This document shows, piece by piece, positions 36,538 to 51,272 of a stretch of DNA of 64,000 nucleotides. Numbering within the stretch: position 1 is the first letter of the stretch; each line of letters opens with the position of its first letter. The DNA is from Terfezia claveryi (taxonomy: Eukaryota > Ascomycota > Pezizomycetes > Pezizales > Pezizaceae). The DNA lies in the NCBI GenBank assembly GCA_015179025.1, contig WHUX01000063.1, positions 124,001 to 188,000 on the forward strand, in the 5' to 3' direction. The translations under genes were made by a program, and so were the position numbers. The notes beneath the pieces are model-generated. The model searched no databases. It had not been told where the DNA came from and saw only the letters and a list, made by a program, of their open reading frames with translations.

Positions 36538-39500
36538 CTAAACCGTAGTCGCCAATGAGAGCAGCTCATTGAACTCCCCACTTCTTTTCGCCAAGGTGTA
36601 GAGAGCCCCGCCTTCCTTCTGCAATAGATTCGCAGGGGTGTCATATCTGTAGGCTCGATGTCAGTTTCAAGTTCTGAAGAAAACTTTTGACGGATGCTTA
36701 CTCGACAATTTCTCCCCCGTTGCCCTTGTTTTCCAGCACGAGAATCTTGTCGAAGGTCATCACAGTACCTAAAGTCTGTTAATTCGAGTACTCTAAGGAT
36801 ATCAGGCAAGGAATTACATACGGAGACGATGGGCAATGCATAAAATTGAAGAATCAGGGAAGCTCGTCTTCAAAGTTCGCTGGATCCTCTCATCCATTTT
36901 GTGATCTGTGGAGCTTGTAGCCTCATCTAGAATAACTAATTTGGACCGACGGACAAGGGCCCTAGCAAATGCCAACAGCTGTCTCTGACCCTGAGAAAGA
37001 TTGTCACCACCGGAAGTAACCCTTGTATCGAGGGTGAGCTTTTTGGTTCCACTTCCTATCTCCTGCTCCACTGGAGTCACCGCTCCAGAATTGCTCTCAG
37101 TCCCAATTCCACTATCAGTCCCGCTATTAGTACCGATCAATCCACTGCCTTCTAACGCCCACTGTAGCTCCGAATCATCGATGTCTCCAAATGGATCCAA
37201 GTTGCTCCTGATAGTGCCCGAGAACAAGACAGGATCTTGTGGGATAATTGTGATTCGCTGCCTCAGAGAATCTAGGTTGACTTTTTCAATATCACGTCCG
37301 TTGATGGTAATGCTCCCCCCAGACCTCTCGGTAAACCTCAAAAGACTCAATGCAAGGCTACTCTTGCCCGCACCTGTCCTTCCAACAACACCAACTCTCT
37401 CCCGAGGCTTGATTTCGAAACTGATCTTATGGAGAACATCGGGGCCATCTTCGGAATATCTTACTGAAAGGTCTCGTACTTTTAGATCACCCTCTTTGTT
37501 ACACGTTAGCCTCTGCTTTCTGAATCATTAGGTGTGAAACCTACCTGTTGGCCATGACGCCGGGGGCTGATTCTCAGTTGTGGCTGGTGTCTGTAAATGG
37601 TCAGCGGTGCCTGCATGCCAAATGCATCCAAGACATACCTCTTGCTTTAGTTGAAGGTATCTGCAATCATATTAGCAATAATTCAACACATATAAATCTG
37701 ATAGAGGTCTTACTCATTCACACGCTCTAGACTGTTGAGTTCAACCTCAACCTATTGGAAGTCAGCAATGAATTAAATTATTTCCGGCAACACTGCTCAC
37801 ATTGTTGAAGTATCTAAAACCAATGTTAGTATATATAACGCCACATGTCGGAAGGAGCTGCCTACCTGACAGTATACAAAATAGTTCCTGAAAAACCAAG
37901 AGCATTGACCAAACTAAATCCGAGTAGCCCGGCAGGTAAATGGGTAGATGTTAAAGCAATTGCGCCAGCGGATACTCCGACAATGGCCGTTAATCCATTA
38001 ATTCTCACGCCAAGCCATCTGTTAAGGTTGTAAAGTGTTTGTTGACTTTGATTGTTAGCTATTTATTCCAGTGTACTTCAGCGTTATTTGGGGGCATACG
38101 GAAGAGTGTAATCGTCAATTCGTTTCAGATTTTCATTTAAGAAACGTTGCTGACATGAAAATGCACGAATGGTGATGACTCCCTGGATAGTGTCGTTGAA
38201 GTGAGATATCAATGGCGATTCCTTAACTGAAACTATTCTTTTTACCGCCATCTGTGCCCGGACATACCTGATCATCTCTAGTCAGGATTGCATAAGTTAT
38301 AGGGTGATGGTTCGACTCACATCTCTCCAACTGCAAACCCAAGTATGCAGACAAGAATCGTCGGTATCAAGAAAACAGGAACAAGGCCAGATAAGATGAT
38401 CATGAGCATGGAAACCTCCAACACACATACAAACGTTATTTGTAAGTACGACCCAAGGCTCTCATCTATAGACTTAACATCTTTTGAGAATCGATTGATG
38501 ATTCTCCCGATTGGAGTAGTATCGAAGAAACGAACTGGCGCAAAGAGGATAGCCTTAACGAGCTTTTCGTGGAAGATCCTCGCAGCTATCCACTGGGCCC
38601 AGTAAGATATCCCAAATGTAAAACCAGTGACAAGAGAGTTCAAGCAGATAATAGCCGCGTATCCTGCCAGCCAGCGGTTTACATTGACTTCTTCAGGGTG
38701 TCTGTATGCATCTGTCAATGTTCAGTATTATACTTCCAGTTGTATAAAATAGATGAACTCACCAGACCATAGTCCCACGAAAAACGATATTGATAAAGAA
38801 ACAAGCTCCATTGCGATGCAAGACGCTATCAGCAACAAAAGCATGAATGGGCCACCCATCTGCTGCAGATATTCCATGACTAATTTCTTCGGAACCCTTC
38901 CTACAGCGCGTTCTTCTTCAAGCACCAATTTGCCTTTCCTTGAGCTAGTTTTATCTTGCATGGTAGGGACAGTTAGGTCGTGGGAAACACCGTTCAGTGC
39001 TAGGGACTCTGCGGCCATTCTTGTAATAACCTCTGCTTCCGCGACTTCAATGTTTTCCGTTTTGTCACTTGAAAGGAGGTCTGGAAATAGCGCAGGTGGG
39101 CCAGCGGATACGAGAGATCCGTCATTGAGAACTACTATTTGATGGGCAGAAGCTGCAACTAACGATACGCTGTTGAAAGTTAGTACCCCATCTATAATGC
39201 AAGTTTGCAGAACATACTGATGAGTGACTAGAACCACTGTCCTATCTCGGAGCACTTCGCCTGTGATGCATTTTTGGACGACTGTCTTGATAGTCCCTGC
39301 GTCAAGAGCAGAGAGGACATCATCTAGCAAGACGATCTTCGTAGGCGAGTAAACAGCCCTTGCAAGGGCTAGACGAGCCTTCTGACCTCCACTCAGAGTA
39401 ACACCTAATGAAATATGAGTCCAAATCGTTGAACATGGGGTTCAGGGACGGCTTACCTCGTTCCCCAACTTCAGTCAAATCATTCATGGCAAACATCTCG

Positions 39501-42269
39501 ATATCCGCTGCCAAAGCGCACGCTTGAAGAACAGCTTTGTACCTCTTCTCGTCATATTCAGATCCGAAAAGAATGTTATCCCTGATTGTAGCGTTCTGGA
39601 GCCAAGGAGTCTGCGAAACATATGCCACTCCCTGATCACGTGGAAGACATATTTGTCCCTCCAGCAACCTCATTTCCCCAAGAAGTCCAAGCAGGAACGA
39701 AGATTTTCCTGAACCAACAGGCCCAGATACTATTGTCAATCCACCAGGAGCACATTCTACATTCAGTGCAGACAGTCGGAAGTGGTTGTCATCCTCGGAA
39801 CCTGGTTTTGACCATAAAAGGGTAGCATTTTTGTAGCCAAGCATTCCTGATGTTGCGGTCGAAGAACCTTCAGAGTACCCTTGTGGAGAATGGATACTTT
39901 CAATTTCCTCTTCTTCATGAAGGAATTTGTCAATCCTTTGGAAGCTTACACCAGCATATAGAAGTGCCTTCGTGACGAATCCGAGCCAACCTAAGCATTT
40001 ACGCATTAGCAGATGAATCAGAGCTAGTAGTGATTAATATAAGCAACTTACTAAATTGGCCCCGTAAGATACCGAATAAACTTATTGCAGTGAACGTTAC
40101 ACTTGCAGACAGGGGCTTCTTCATTATATTTGTATAGATTGCAAACGTCACCAGCTACAGACGGTTAGCCAGGGAAAGGTTCTAATGTGTTGTGAGCGTA
40201 CCTACCATATTCATGACCGGCAGTAAGGATGTCAAACAATGGAAGAAAAGACTCCAGATTCTCGAATGAATGGCATATCTCAATTCCAACTCCCTCTTCT
40301 CTCTAATCCTGCCCAAAAAGGCATTCTCGAGGCCAAAGAACTTTATGATTCTAATGGAGTTCAACGCTTCGGTCGTCACACCAATTCTCGCGTCCGTAGC
40401 TTTCCTATATTCTGTGAGCCCAAATAAAAGTCAAATATCAGGATTCAGATTTACAGACCTTGATTTAATCTGTATGCGCGCAAGGATTTTGGCTGTTATA
40501 CCAGGAACTGCCATTGATAGCAACATCAAGGCTACTCCCACCAAACTAGACCAGCCAAGCAAATCATATAGAAACCAGACGGCAAAAATCAGCTCAATTG
40601 GTGCCGACCCAATTAAAAGAAAAAAGTCCCTAAATTATCTAGTCAGAAATATGAAGCTACACAGGATGTTAAAGACTCTAAAATACCGTGCTTCTGTGAG
40701 TTGTTCAAGATCAGTACTCATGAGATTATTGATCATTCCGACTTTGGAGTGTTCAGGAGATGTAAAGGCTTTCTTCGTGCCCTCCTTAGACTCATCCCGA
40801 ACAGCAGTAGATGCATCCTCTTTCTTATTAGAGACAGCCGAAGTGAAGCTTATTTTCATTGTCTTTAACAGCAAACTCTGGGTAAGAGCAGCCTTAACAC
40901 GCACAATAAGCCTAGGGAAGCGGATATGTCAGAATACAAGGGTCGAAGTTCAACGCACACAGGCAAGACCTACCTTGTGCTATTAAAGACGTAGAACTCG
41001 AAACAGCTTGCGGAGGCAATTGGGCCAACAAAGAGCAGTGCTACCCAGACCCATGGGGTGATTGTAGGCTCCTGGGACCGCTCGATATAGGCTAGTAGTT
41101 GCCGCATTGCAAAGGGAGAAATGAACTTCGAAGCACCAATAGAAAAGCTTGCCATGATCATAAAACATAGATCGTATCTCATCAACGATACCAGTGTTCG
41201 AAGGGTCGACTTCTTCTGATTCTTGAGGATCTTCTGTGCCCATAGCTTTCCTCGGTCATAGTCAGGGATGGGTGGGAGGTCCTCCGGGTGAATATCCTTA
41301 TGAAGTGCCTTCAAAACAAGACCTCCAATCCACGAGTAAGAGAGTATATAGCTGGCAAAGGATGCAGTTTGCTCTGGAGATGCAACCGCTTTCTCATCAT
41401 ATGGATCCACTGGATACCATACTCTCGGAGTGAGAATGAAAGATAGTAACAAGGTCAATCCTAGGCACACTCGAACTTCCCCTCCATCCCTTATTTCGGT
41501 CAATTGACTTGGATTAGGGTGGAAGAGCAGCTTCGGCCATATATCACGCTCCGCTCCGATAAGGGTGGGGATGATACTAGATAATGCAACGGTGAGAAAG
41601 ATTGTGTGTCGATATGGGGTTGCGCAGAATCGAAGCCCCCACAAGAGCGTGAGGAAGCTGTAGAGTGAAAGTTCGGTGGCTGTATTATCTACGTGTCAAT
41701 TTGTGAAAAGGAAAAGCAGGACCGGGGGCCCTTACTCTCTTCGTGGAATGGCAATCCATTGAGTACTCGTGAAGCCAATTGCATTGAGGTCATCACCAAC
41801 AGCCCAATCAATGCTGCTGCCGTTGCGTATGCCCATCCAAGCCGACTGCCTGTTTTCCCGTTAGCTGAGAATTCGTTGCATTTCGGACATGTGTCTTACT
41901 ATTCAATGGCTCCACAGGGGCCTTCGACGGCAATTCATCTTCCGAGTAAAGGTACAGAAAGTCCTTTTTATTGACAATTTTGTTGCTCCGGTGGTCCTTG
42001 GTTGGGAAGAATGGAACCGAACTCAATGCTCTCAGAAGTATAATGCAACCAGCCGCGACTATACCGGTAACTACCAGAACAAAGATGCGGTTGGAGGCAG
42101 AATTTTCACTGCGTCAAAATGTTAGCACCCAGGATAATCTCAGGTAAAATGTTTGATTTTGAACATACAAATGATTCACAATCTTGGCCTCCACAGGGAA
42201 GTGTTTTGCCAGTATGTGATCATGCAACGGATAACCCCTCAGAATTCCATCCGCATGGAATGGATCCAT
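36538..42269 (-). CDS. ABC transporter, ABCC/MRP subfamily (Ybt1-like full transporter)
   Basis: A full-length multidrug-resistance-type exporter of roughly 1,550 aa, probably vacuolar or plasma-membrane, in many short exons. The ATG at 42269 gives MDPFHADGILRGYPL. An N-terminal TMD0-like set of helices follows, including IFVLVVTGIVAAGCIILL, then TMD1 with its linker (VWYPVDPYDEKAVASPEQ). NBD1 has Walker A GPVGSGKSS, signature LSGGQKARLALARA and Walker B IVLLDDVLSALD, with Asp in place of the catalytic Glu as is usual for ABCC NBD1. After TMD2 (GISYWAQWIAARIFHEKLV), NBD2 has GRTGAGKSS, NLSQGQRQLLAFARAL and LVILDEATSSTD with an intact Glu. The end reads EFNELLSLATTV. The Ybt1/Vmr1 group is my best guess; cargo cannot be told from sequence. 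Confidence 0.9.
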
Positions 42270-45200
42270 GACAGCGAGGGCGATTTCGCTCTTGTTGCTA
42301 TTGGTGAACCACAAAAGACCTAAAGACGGGGGATGCAAGCCCAAACAAGGATTGAATATAGATCTAAAGTAGAAATAGAAGGAGTGAGAGATGGGGTAAA
42401 CAATATATCAGTTAAGTGTAGATGATGAGCGTACAGGATGAAGGTGCTGTGAGTTAACAGGAATTGGCTGGTGAGTGGTAGAGCGATGGAATGTGAGAGA
42501 AAGGTTCGAGAGAACCCTGGAGGGTACTTTATCAGACACCTTATAGGCTATCTAAGGTGTGTAAGCAAGCAGATAAGGAGAGTAACTCCCAACCTCCTCT
42601 TCTCCATCTTTGCACAACATATAGACTTATAGCCAATGGTGATCTAGAAATTGGCAACAAAATTGGCCGTCTGCATACTGCACTCAGGTATCCGTTCCTG
42701 TTCGCATTGCAAGTCGCATGGTGAATGTATATATTCAAAAGTTTCAACTATACTGTGGTACCTATTGATGCCCATACGATATGCAAGGGAGGAATTACTA
42801 GATAATAACACCTCTTGCTGTTTGTTTAGCTTCTTTTTTTTTTTTTGGTGCAGCCAGGCCCAGGTACGCGTGTGGTTCATGGGCATATAGATGCAGATAT
42901 ATTGTATTGGTGAAGGGCTCCGGTCCTCCACGCAATCATAGCCGGAATGTCGTGCTCTATATCAATACTAATAAATACTTATATCCCAGCAGGGGATCAT
43001 GAAACCACATTAACCAGCAGGGTGCCTGCGGCTCTTCCCTGCGGGACTTAGTCTGGTTCAGGGACTAGTCTCGTGCAACCCTGCTTATACCTTCGAAATT
43101 AGATAAGCAAGCTATTTTAACCAATTCCGGATACATCACGAGATACCAACTCCTCCCGTTCAAAGTTTATCGTAATTGGATGCGAGAATCATGCAGCCAG
43201 GCTAGATTGTTTGGAGATGAGCGCAACAAGAGTCAAGTCTAGTTTGGTTAGTCAAAGTCAATAGATCACAAAAGCGGGGCCAGTTGGAATAACATATTTC
43301 TAGACCATTTGCATATTTGCAACTGCAAATGTTATAGCCTTATACTATCATATAATAATGTGCCCCTTATATATAGTTGCTTGCATGTATGTAGACAAGC
43401 AGCTTTCTTGGGCACGATAACAGTGCCTACAAAACACCCCTCTCGTAATCTCAGCTCGTAACCAGACTACTCGACCAAGCCGTTCTCTAACTACATTCAC
43501 CCCCCTCAAAGTATGAAGCCCAAAGTCAAAATTCGAATGCAAAAAGGTGATAAAATAAACTGGCAACCACAAGTAAGTATTCGATGGCACATTTCCACCC
43601 CTGCCGCTCGCGAACTCATTAGTACTTCCCATGAATCTTGCCCATGCCATTATCAATTCTACACACTCTCTCTCCCAATTCTAGCGTCAGATTGAACATC
43701 ATCCCCTTCCCCCACTCACCTTGTTATTAAAGTCCTTGCAATTGATGGTAGATTTTAATTTAACATGTTACTACTGAGCAAGAAGCTGCCGTTCTGGTTT
43801 TTAACCCTCTGGTCTTCTCACCCATATCCTCTACCCATGATAAATACAATCTTTTTGGTAAACAAAGGGCCGGCTCCACCTAAATTCTCTGGTGATTTGG
43901 ACTGACAGATCTACAGCATACGCATCAGACCGCTGCACGAGGGCCCAGGATCCCAATGCAAGTAGATGGTCGCTTTTACCTCAGGTGTCGGTTGTTCTTT
44001 GAATTGCTTAACTGTGGTGCATCAGGCACTAGATCTTCGGCTCAAAGAACTGCCCGCTGAAAACCGGTACCTGAACCATATCTCTAACCTTTGCCAGAGC
44101 TCTCTTGATCATAAGATATCTAATGGCTCCAACCGCACTTGCAGCTCCCACCTATATATGGTGTTCATATGTGTTTATCCTACTTCTGGAGGGGGATGGT
44201 TGTATATTAGGCTCTGCCTTAATTTTGAAGACGAAGCTCATCGAGAAAAAGTAAAAGTTGAAAGTCCTTAGTTTTTTAATTTTCTCTAAGTAACGAGCGT
44301 TCGTATTGGCCCCTTTTACAGATTTGTACCTAGCTTGTTCCCACTTCCAACTTTACATTGTCAGGCTGGCGTCTGCAGCATACATGCCGAGGCCTCATGA
44401 AATTATCTCCTTTTTTTTTTCCCCAGGATGGAATAACTAATTGGCTGGGAAATATATTTCTTCCGCGCTGTAGGGGTAAGCAGCCAGCGTTAGGTATGTA
44501 CAAGTAGCCAGTGAGGATAGACTAAATGTTCAGTCTTGTACAAAACGCATTCGGGATTCAGGGTAACTTGAATGGTGCTATTCTCGCGCGCGGCTGTAAA
44601 ACCCCGTAGTCTCAGAACCAATTCGAAGTCCTTTCCAGTAGATTGACCAACCAGCTGACCCTTTTGTTCAAGCCCATGAAGGTGACGATATATTGTCGGG
44701 AGAGAAACTCGCGCATACATATATTCAGTTATAGCTCAATCATACTTGGTCTCTCTAGGGGTGAAAATTGCCATATATAAGTCGATATTTGGGAGATTGG
44801 GATGGGACATTCAGGGTAACTGGATCTACAACTGGATCTATTGTAATTATACAAGACTGCAGCCTGATTGCGAGGGTATCAAAAGCTAACCCTCAATTGA
44901 CGAATAAGCTATTACAAATGTAAGCAGCGTATGCCAGTGCATTGACTCATCTTCAGCAACCGTCATTCCCCGTATCCCTAGAAATGACTGTACTGTACTG
45001 GGCTTTGTGACTGATATAGTCCCAACAGTAAGGAGCAAATGCGCAGTTTGTCAAGGTCAATGCGGTACATTAGCCTGAAAAGGGCCTCTATACATATATG
45101 CGGAGTAATTAATGGATTATGGATTCGAAGGCTACTCCGATTTTATGCTCCAGTATTTGTATTTGTATGGTATAGCCTAGATTTTTTACTCCGATGGTGC

Positions 45201-46940
45201 TCATATTGCAAATGTATTAACTTCTGATGTGCTTTTGCAATTTGTATAAAGTGCCTCTACTTGTGTGTATTAGGTCTCAACATTTAACGTTCCTGATACT
45301 TACGGTAAGCCCTCTAATAATTGGAATTCCAAAGTCAACATTGCCATGATCATATATTGACTCCAGTTCCGGAAAGAGGCCGAGAACAATGCCAGCCTTC
45401 TTTTTGTGGATGTTTTATGGATGTTGATATGACCAGCGAGAACAACCACAGCAAGACAGCGTTTCGACAACAACTGAATACGGAGGCTGGGTACGACCAA
45501 TGCAGGAATGCCCCAGTCTTCACTCGAACCTAGAATATGCTACCACCCAACAAGCCAAATAGCTGTACCTGGCATCGATATATCGTCTCCAAGCAAACGA
45601 CATCTCACATACACATGCAGCTAGAAGTCCTCCGATCTTCCAATAGTGCCATCAGTACTAGTTCTGCAACTGCAGGAGCAAATTTCCTAGTTTTTAAGGC
45701 CTATAAGGTTGCGCATTCCCATGCACCATTATCAAAACCTACCCAGTAGTTCCAGAGTCTGAGTGAAATGCGAACTGTCATGTCAGCCTTGCCTAGTACG
45801 CACCTGTTTCGAGACTTCGTTCGTTACTCACTGGCCAGTACTTACGCAGGGACTGCTAAAAAGGTATACATGATATGCTAGAAGTGGAATGTCCCCTGAA
45901 TTGTCGAGCTTGGGCTTAAGGCTTAAGCTTGTCAACATGGAAGCACGAGACTAGATCCAGGTTATATTACTCCTCACCAAAAAGGCTCATACGTGGATAC
46001 CGGCAATAGGCCGAAGCCGAAATCACACAGAACTTTGTGTACGGTCAGCTATTCCTTATCGCAGGTACGATGCGGAGGATCTTCCTGTAACACCACATCA
46101 AAGCAAAACGCCCTGTTAGAGGTATTCCCCGTTTGCCATGAGACGTTTGGTCAAATAAATTTGACACGTATTATAGGCCAGAGATGATTTCTGCCTAGTG
46201 CCTTACAAATGGAAAAAAATTGTTTCTGAAATAGTGAGCCCCAGAAGCAAGCATAATAAATTTTGCACCAGTTGATTGCTGAGATGGTGGGCCAAGGTTA
46301 CGGCGGCGGCCCGTCGTTGGAGGAAGGCAAATTCGTGCGTTTGAGGAAACGCCATAGCGAAGCTGCGCCGCCCTTCACGTAGCGTGATCCGTCGTTCAGA
46401 ACATTTTTTACTCGGCTAGCTGTCCATCTATCGCTGTCGTGGAGGCAATTCAAGAAATTGATCAGGCTTAAGAGTCCGTTCGGGTTAGCCATAAGCTCTG
46501 CCAGCGACCAACCATTTCGAACATGGCCGCAGCCATGCATGGGGAATGACGAGAAGGAAAAAGGGTTCAGCAGCAGTAGCTCCTCGTAAGCAGGTGGAAA
46601 TCAAACGCCACCGTTGCCTGCAAATGGCTGGCTGTGGCATGTTCTGCTATTGCCCCTGCAACCCCATGTTGGCTGACTCTGGCGAAGCAACTAAGGCAAA
46701 GCTCCGATCTCCGACTACATATATAGAGGGGGTGGCCTCTCCGAATCAAATTCCGTACTCGTTTGCCTTCAATACAACATTGCTATTCGACAACCTTCAC
46801 CTACACAGTCCCGGAGATTTCCACCACAAGTATCCATCCGAATAGTATATAAGCACCTAGAGACACCCTCAATTCTTTTACACATCCATCAACCTTCAAA
46901 TCCCAACAGAGCCTCAAGCCCCAAACCACTCAACTTTAGG
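42270..46940. other. gene-poor region upstream of the ABC transporter and ubiquitin fusion
   Basis: No gene is recognised. The region contains several dispersed motifs: TAGTCTGGTT at 43049, TCTCGTGCAACC near 43069, reverse-strand ACCAGACTA near 43460, reverse GTTACCCTGAA copies at 44557-44567 and 44810-44820, and GCACGAGACTAG at 45943. An 80-codon ATG frame on the minus strand (46298-46540; NGWSLAELMANPNGLLSLIN) is open but unassigned and may be a retroelement scrap. Sequence from about 46.75 kb is the likely promoter and leader of the ubiquitin fusion. Confidence 0.5.
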
Positions 46941-47580
<640 letters not shown>

Positions 47581-49253
47581 GCGACTAAAATATCATCATT
47601 TGACGAGAGTTGGGTTGATCTCGTGCAACCTTGCTCTCACCACAACCAGACTACTCTCACCACTGCACCAATTCTTATCCAACGAGGCATTAGTCGCGCT
47701 TCCCCCCATACTACGATACCTATTTCCATTACAGCCTTTATTCTGCGTTGGGTTCCTATAGTGAAGCTTTTTATCTGACAATCTCTGTCTAATTTGTATT
47801 CCACCCTTTTTTATTTAAAACTATCTCTCGGATACTCGGTTCGGCTTTTGGGTTGGGTTTGCTTTTATCTCTATCTAGGTGGCGACAACTGTACATTTAT
47901 TTGTCCTTTTTTCACAGGTATTGGAATTTAGCGATTTGATTTCCCACCTACTTTGACCTCTGTTTCTTTCGCGGGGATGCGATAGACCTAACAAACCTTC
48001 AATATACTTAGAAAGTACTATTTAAACATTGCCGAACTGTACCTGTGCCTTGAGATTCGTGTTCAGCCCGTTCTCAAACTGAGATGGCCGATTGTATTGC
48101 CATAGTTTTGTGCTAGGCACTCTTGCCAGTTATCGGTTTTGCAGTATGCCCTGCCGATCTAGTGACAAGGTTCATGGTTATCATATTTTATCTCGAGGCC
48201 AGTAGGTGTGTCCAGGGGACTCAAACTTTGAACGATAAAGATTTTGTGGTGAGACCAGAAGCCACTCCACTGGTGCTCGGTATAGCAATCGGACTACATA
48301 ACGTATGAGTCGTACAACTCTGAGTAGGTAAGTAGCTTCAATACAGGCAACAGGGGAACTTGAGACAACTCCGTTGAAGGCTCAGGCAGATGCGCCATCG
48401 ACATTCGGAGGCAGATACGGCAGGTGCAATTTTATTGCGGGTTTGGCTCTTTGGGTGTCTGGTGTTGCAACTACGGGCGCTGGACTGGTTGCTAGTCACT
48501 GCGGCGGGTCTTATAGATCCTAGGTCCTCTAGCACTTTCTAGTGCCATGGCCGATAGATAGAGTCATGGATGATGTAGATGCACTCTACCAGTAGGCTTA
48601 AAATTACGGGTAAGATGTTTTATATAGTCTGGGTTGGCACTTATATCCTCTGACTCTCTAGAGATGCGCATATCGTATACGCATAAGAAAACCAAGCACC
48701 CTCATTCAGGTTCCAGTAAGTACTTATCCCGATATTTTCCGCGGGATCGGATCGGGTATATACAGGCACGGGTGGAATTAAGTAGTCTCGATCAGACCCT
48801 CGTAGAATTAAGCGCAATTAGGTGTCGAAATTTAGGGTTAGTTGAAAAGCCAATCCACTCCGCACCTGACATGAGACACAGCACCATCTAAATAGATACT
48901 CTAGGCCCAGATATAGGTACGGGATAATTGGTTCGAGGTATCAATATGATTGGATGGTGGGGTGCTTCCTGCCGGCGAGATAGGCAGATTGCAGGCAATC
49001 GTAGAGGAATCGTAGAGGAGTCGTAGAGGAGGTACGTAGATAGGTATCAATATCAATCGAGTACAGGCTGGTCAGATTCTGTCAGAAGAATTCAGGTACT
49101 TACATCATAATATCCATATTATTCTCGGGAAAGAGTAGTCTCGATAGACCCTCGCGGGAAAGAGGTAGCTACCGTACTTGTCATCTACATGTGGAAGTAC
49201 CCGATCAACATCACCATATGCCCCATGCGCTCTTACTGCACAACACATGCAAA

Positions 49254-49268
49254 GTGCCAACCAGACTA
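49254..49268 (-). repeat. dispersed motif TAGTCTGGTTGGCAC
   Basis: An exact copy in reverse orientation (GTGCCAACCAGACTA), flanked on both sides by ATGCAAAG-like sequence (CATGCAAA before and CATGCAAAG after). Those flanks could be a duplicated target. Confidence 0.6.
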
Positions 49269-50867
49269 ACATGCAAAGTAGCGTCATATCATCAATTAAT
49301 TTCACAATCCCTTTCATATCTCGCACTTCCAATCCATGCTCCCACTCCCACGCCCGCATGGCTGTATGAAATAAAGCTCTATAATTTCAAGCCACATCTG
49401 CAGCAGACGGGAATGAGACCAATCAATCGAGGATTGCGGATGTGCTATGCAGAGGAGTAGTACAGATATGTATGATGATATAAAAGGTTTCTTAGGCGGT
49501 TGCCTCAGTTTGAGGAAATTTTCGCAATTTTTTGGTTTCTTTTGGGAAGTTTATGTCTTTTGTTTGTTTATTTGTTTGAGTGTGAGGTTGGCAGTGATGA
49601 CGAAGGTGGGTTGCTCATCCGTGATGGCATTGGTTGTTTGAAGTTAGCACATGCTAATCGTTGGTGGCTAGGCTTCGGAACAAAGTCATCCAACAGCATC
49701 TGGCCTGACTTTCATGATACTTGCTTGGCCAGACCTCATGAGAATCCATCTCCACCTTCCACATTTGCAACGTCCACGACTCTAACCAACCTACTCTATG
49801 TTGCGTTGGCCACTTTCGAAATCCCCCCGTCATCCTTCATCCTTCGCCCCACGTCTGGTGTCGCTTCCACGCAACAATCCTGACTAGCTCCCACGGGTAT
49901 TTCACGATTATAGCTCTCCAATGATACATCGGACTAAGGCTGCAAACGTTGCGTTTAAAAGTGGACTGCTGGCCATGGCGACGGCACTATTACTGAAGTA
50001 GCTGCAAGGGACAATTCTGGAACATCATTGGTCCGTGACGATATCTTGGACGTTGTGGCTGGGGACAGCAGTAGCTTTGTCCGGTGAGTGATAATACCCG
50101 GACGAAATATTAATTGCATATAGAAGGAGCTCGGAGATCTAGAAGATGTAAGGATGGTCAGGCTTGTCACTCACTACCGAAGTAACTTATGGAATATTCC
50201 CTTGGAGTGTTTCGAGATAGATAGCCGGAAGCCGGTGAGCCCTTGAAGGAGCTCGTAGGCCCGAGTAACCATGAGTATGTATACTAAGCACTATGGGATA
50301 CTAAGTATTCGTATTCGCAATTCCCTATTACTATCGTCGCAAGCTATTGAGTAAACTATTTTCTCCTGTAAGTCGGTCCGAAAACATTAAAGTACATAAT
50401 ATTGTACACATTCTAGGCTTTAATCTCGATCTTCAGACACAACGTGACAAGTAACTCCATACAGCTGCCTTCATGCAGGGAAGGACGTGCGTGCAGCACC
50501 ATGCACGCATGTATGCACAATTAGAACAGGGATAGCACCAAGAGGGATCTGCAGAGTCCTTTTGTGGCCTTCTTTTTTATGGGATATCAATACCAATGTG
50601 TTGCTGTTCTATTTTGGAGTATGTAGCGGCGGGTGATATGATATACATGTGGTGATGTGTGTTGGTGATGAGTGAGGGGCTGGATGGGATGATGCGTAAT
50701 GACGAAGCTTTCGTGCTGCGAAGGGCATGCACAATGTCATGTTATCCGCTGCATGTGGCATACAGAACCTGCAACACGACGTATCCTATTACACAATTGT
50801 AACAGATGTTTCAAGTTTTTCTGTGACAATTCATGACTGGAAATGCAGGGCGTGCATTGTGGACTTG

Positions 50868-51272
50868 TCAGGTGACATAAGACCACAACCGAACCTTAAC
50901 ATTCATAATAACAGGGTCTTGAGATATCTCACAAAGTCCGTGGCAGTCCCACCATCTATGTGTTACTGGAATCTCACAACTGACATCGTCTAGACAGACA
51001 TAATAGTCCGAAATACAAGCTCGCCGTCTAGGGACAAACCGTCTCTTTGCCAATTCGTCCAACCTTTGCCCGTTGGCTTTTACGATATCATGATATTCGG
51101 CTGCATTATTTTGCGGCGCACAAACATCTCCAATATGATCAAAGCAGAATTCTCTTGAGATTGTATAATTGACTTGGACAACATAAGAAAAAACATCAGA
51201 CAATATTGACTGCCCATGAAGCAAGGTTCCTGCATAAATCCAACCCAGGTTCAAGCTGATAACCAGGGGGGG
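50868..51272 (-). CDS. hypothetical cysteine-containing fragment
   Basis: A minus-strand frame with no ATG could be an exon beginning at an acceptor-like TTGCAG (just above 51272). It reads SLNLGWIYAGTLLHGQSIL, then REFCFDHIGDVCAPQNNAAE and RRACISDYYVCLDDV, with several Cys. I recognise no family. It may be an exon, a decayed gene or chance. Confidence 0.2.
   Translation of the reverse strand, partial: PPLVISLNLGWIYAGTLLHGQSILSDVFSYVVQVNYTISREFCFDHIGDVCAPQNNAAEYHDIVKANGQRLDELAKRRFVPRRRACISDYYVCLDDVSCEIPVTHRWWDCHGLCEISQDPVIMNVKVRLWSYVT

Noticed and set aside
49500..49883. 127-codon plus-strand frame
   Set aside because: Very low-complexity Phe/Leu/Cys start, no splice context or family motif; it reads as chance in a pyrimidine-rich region.
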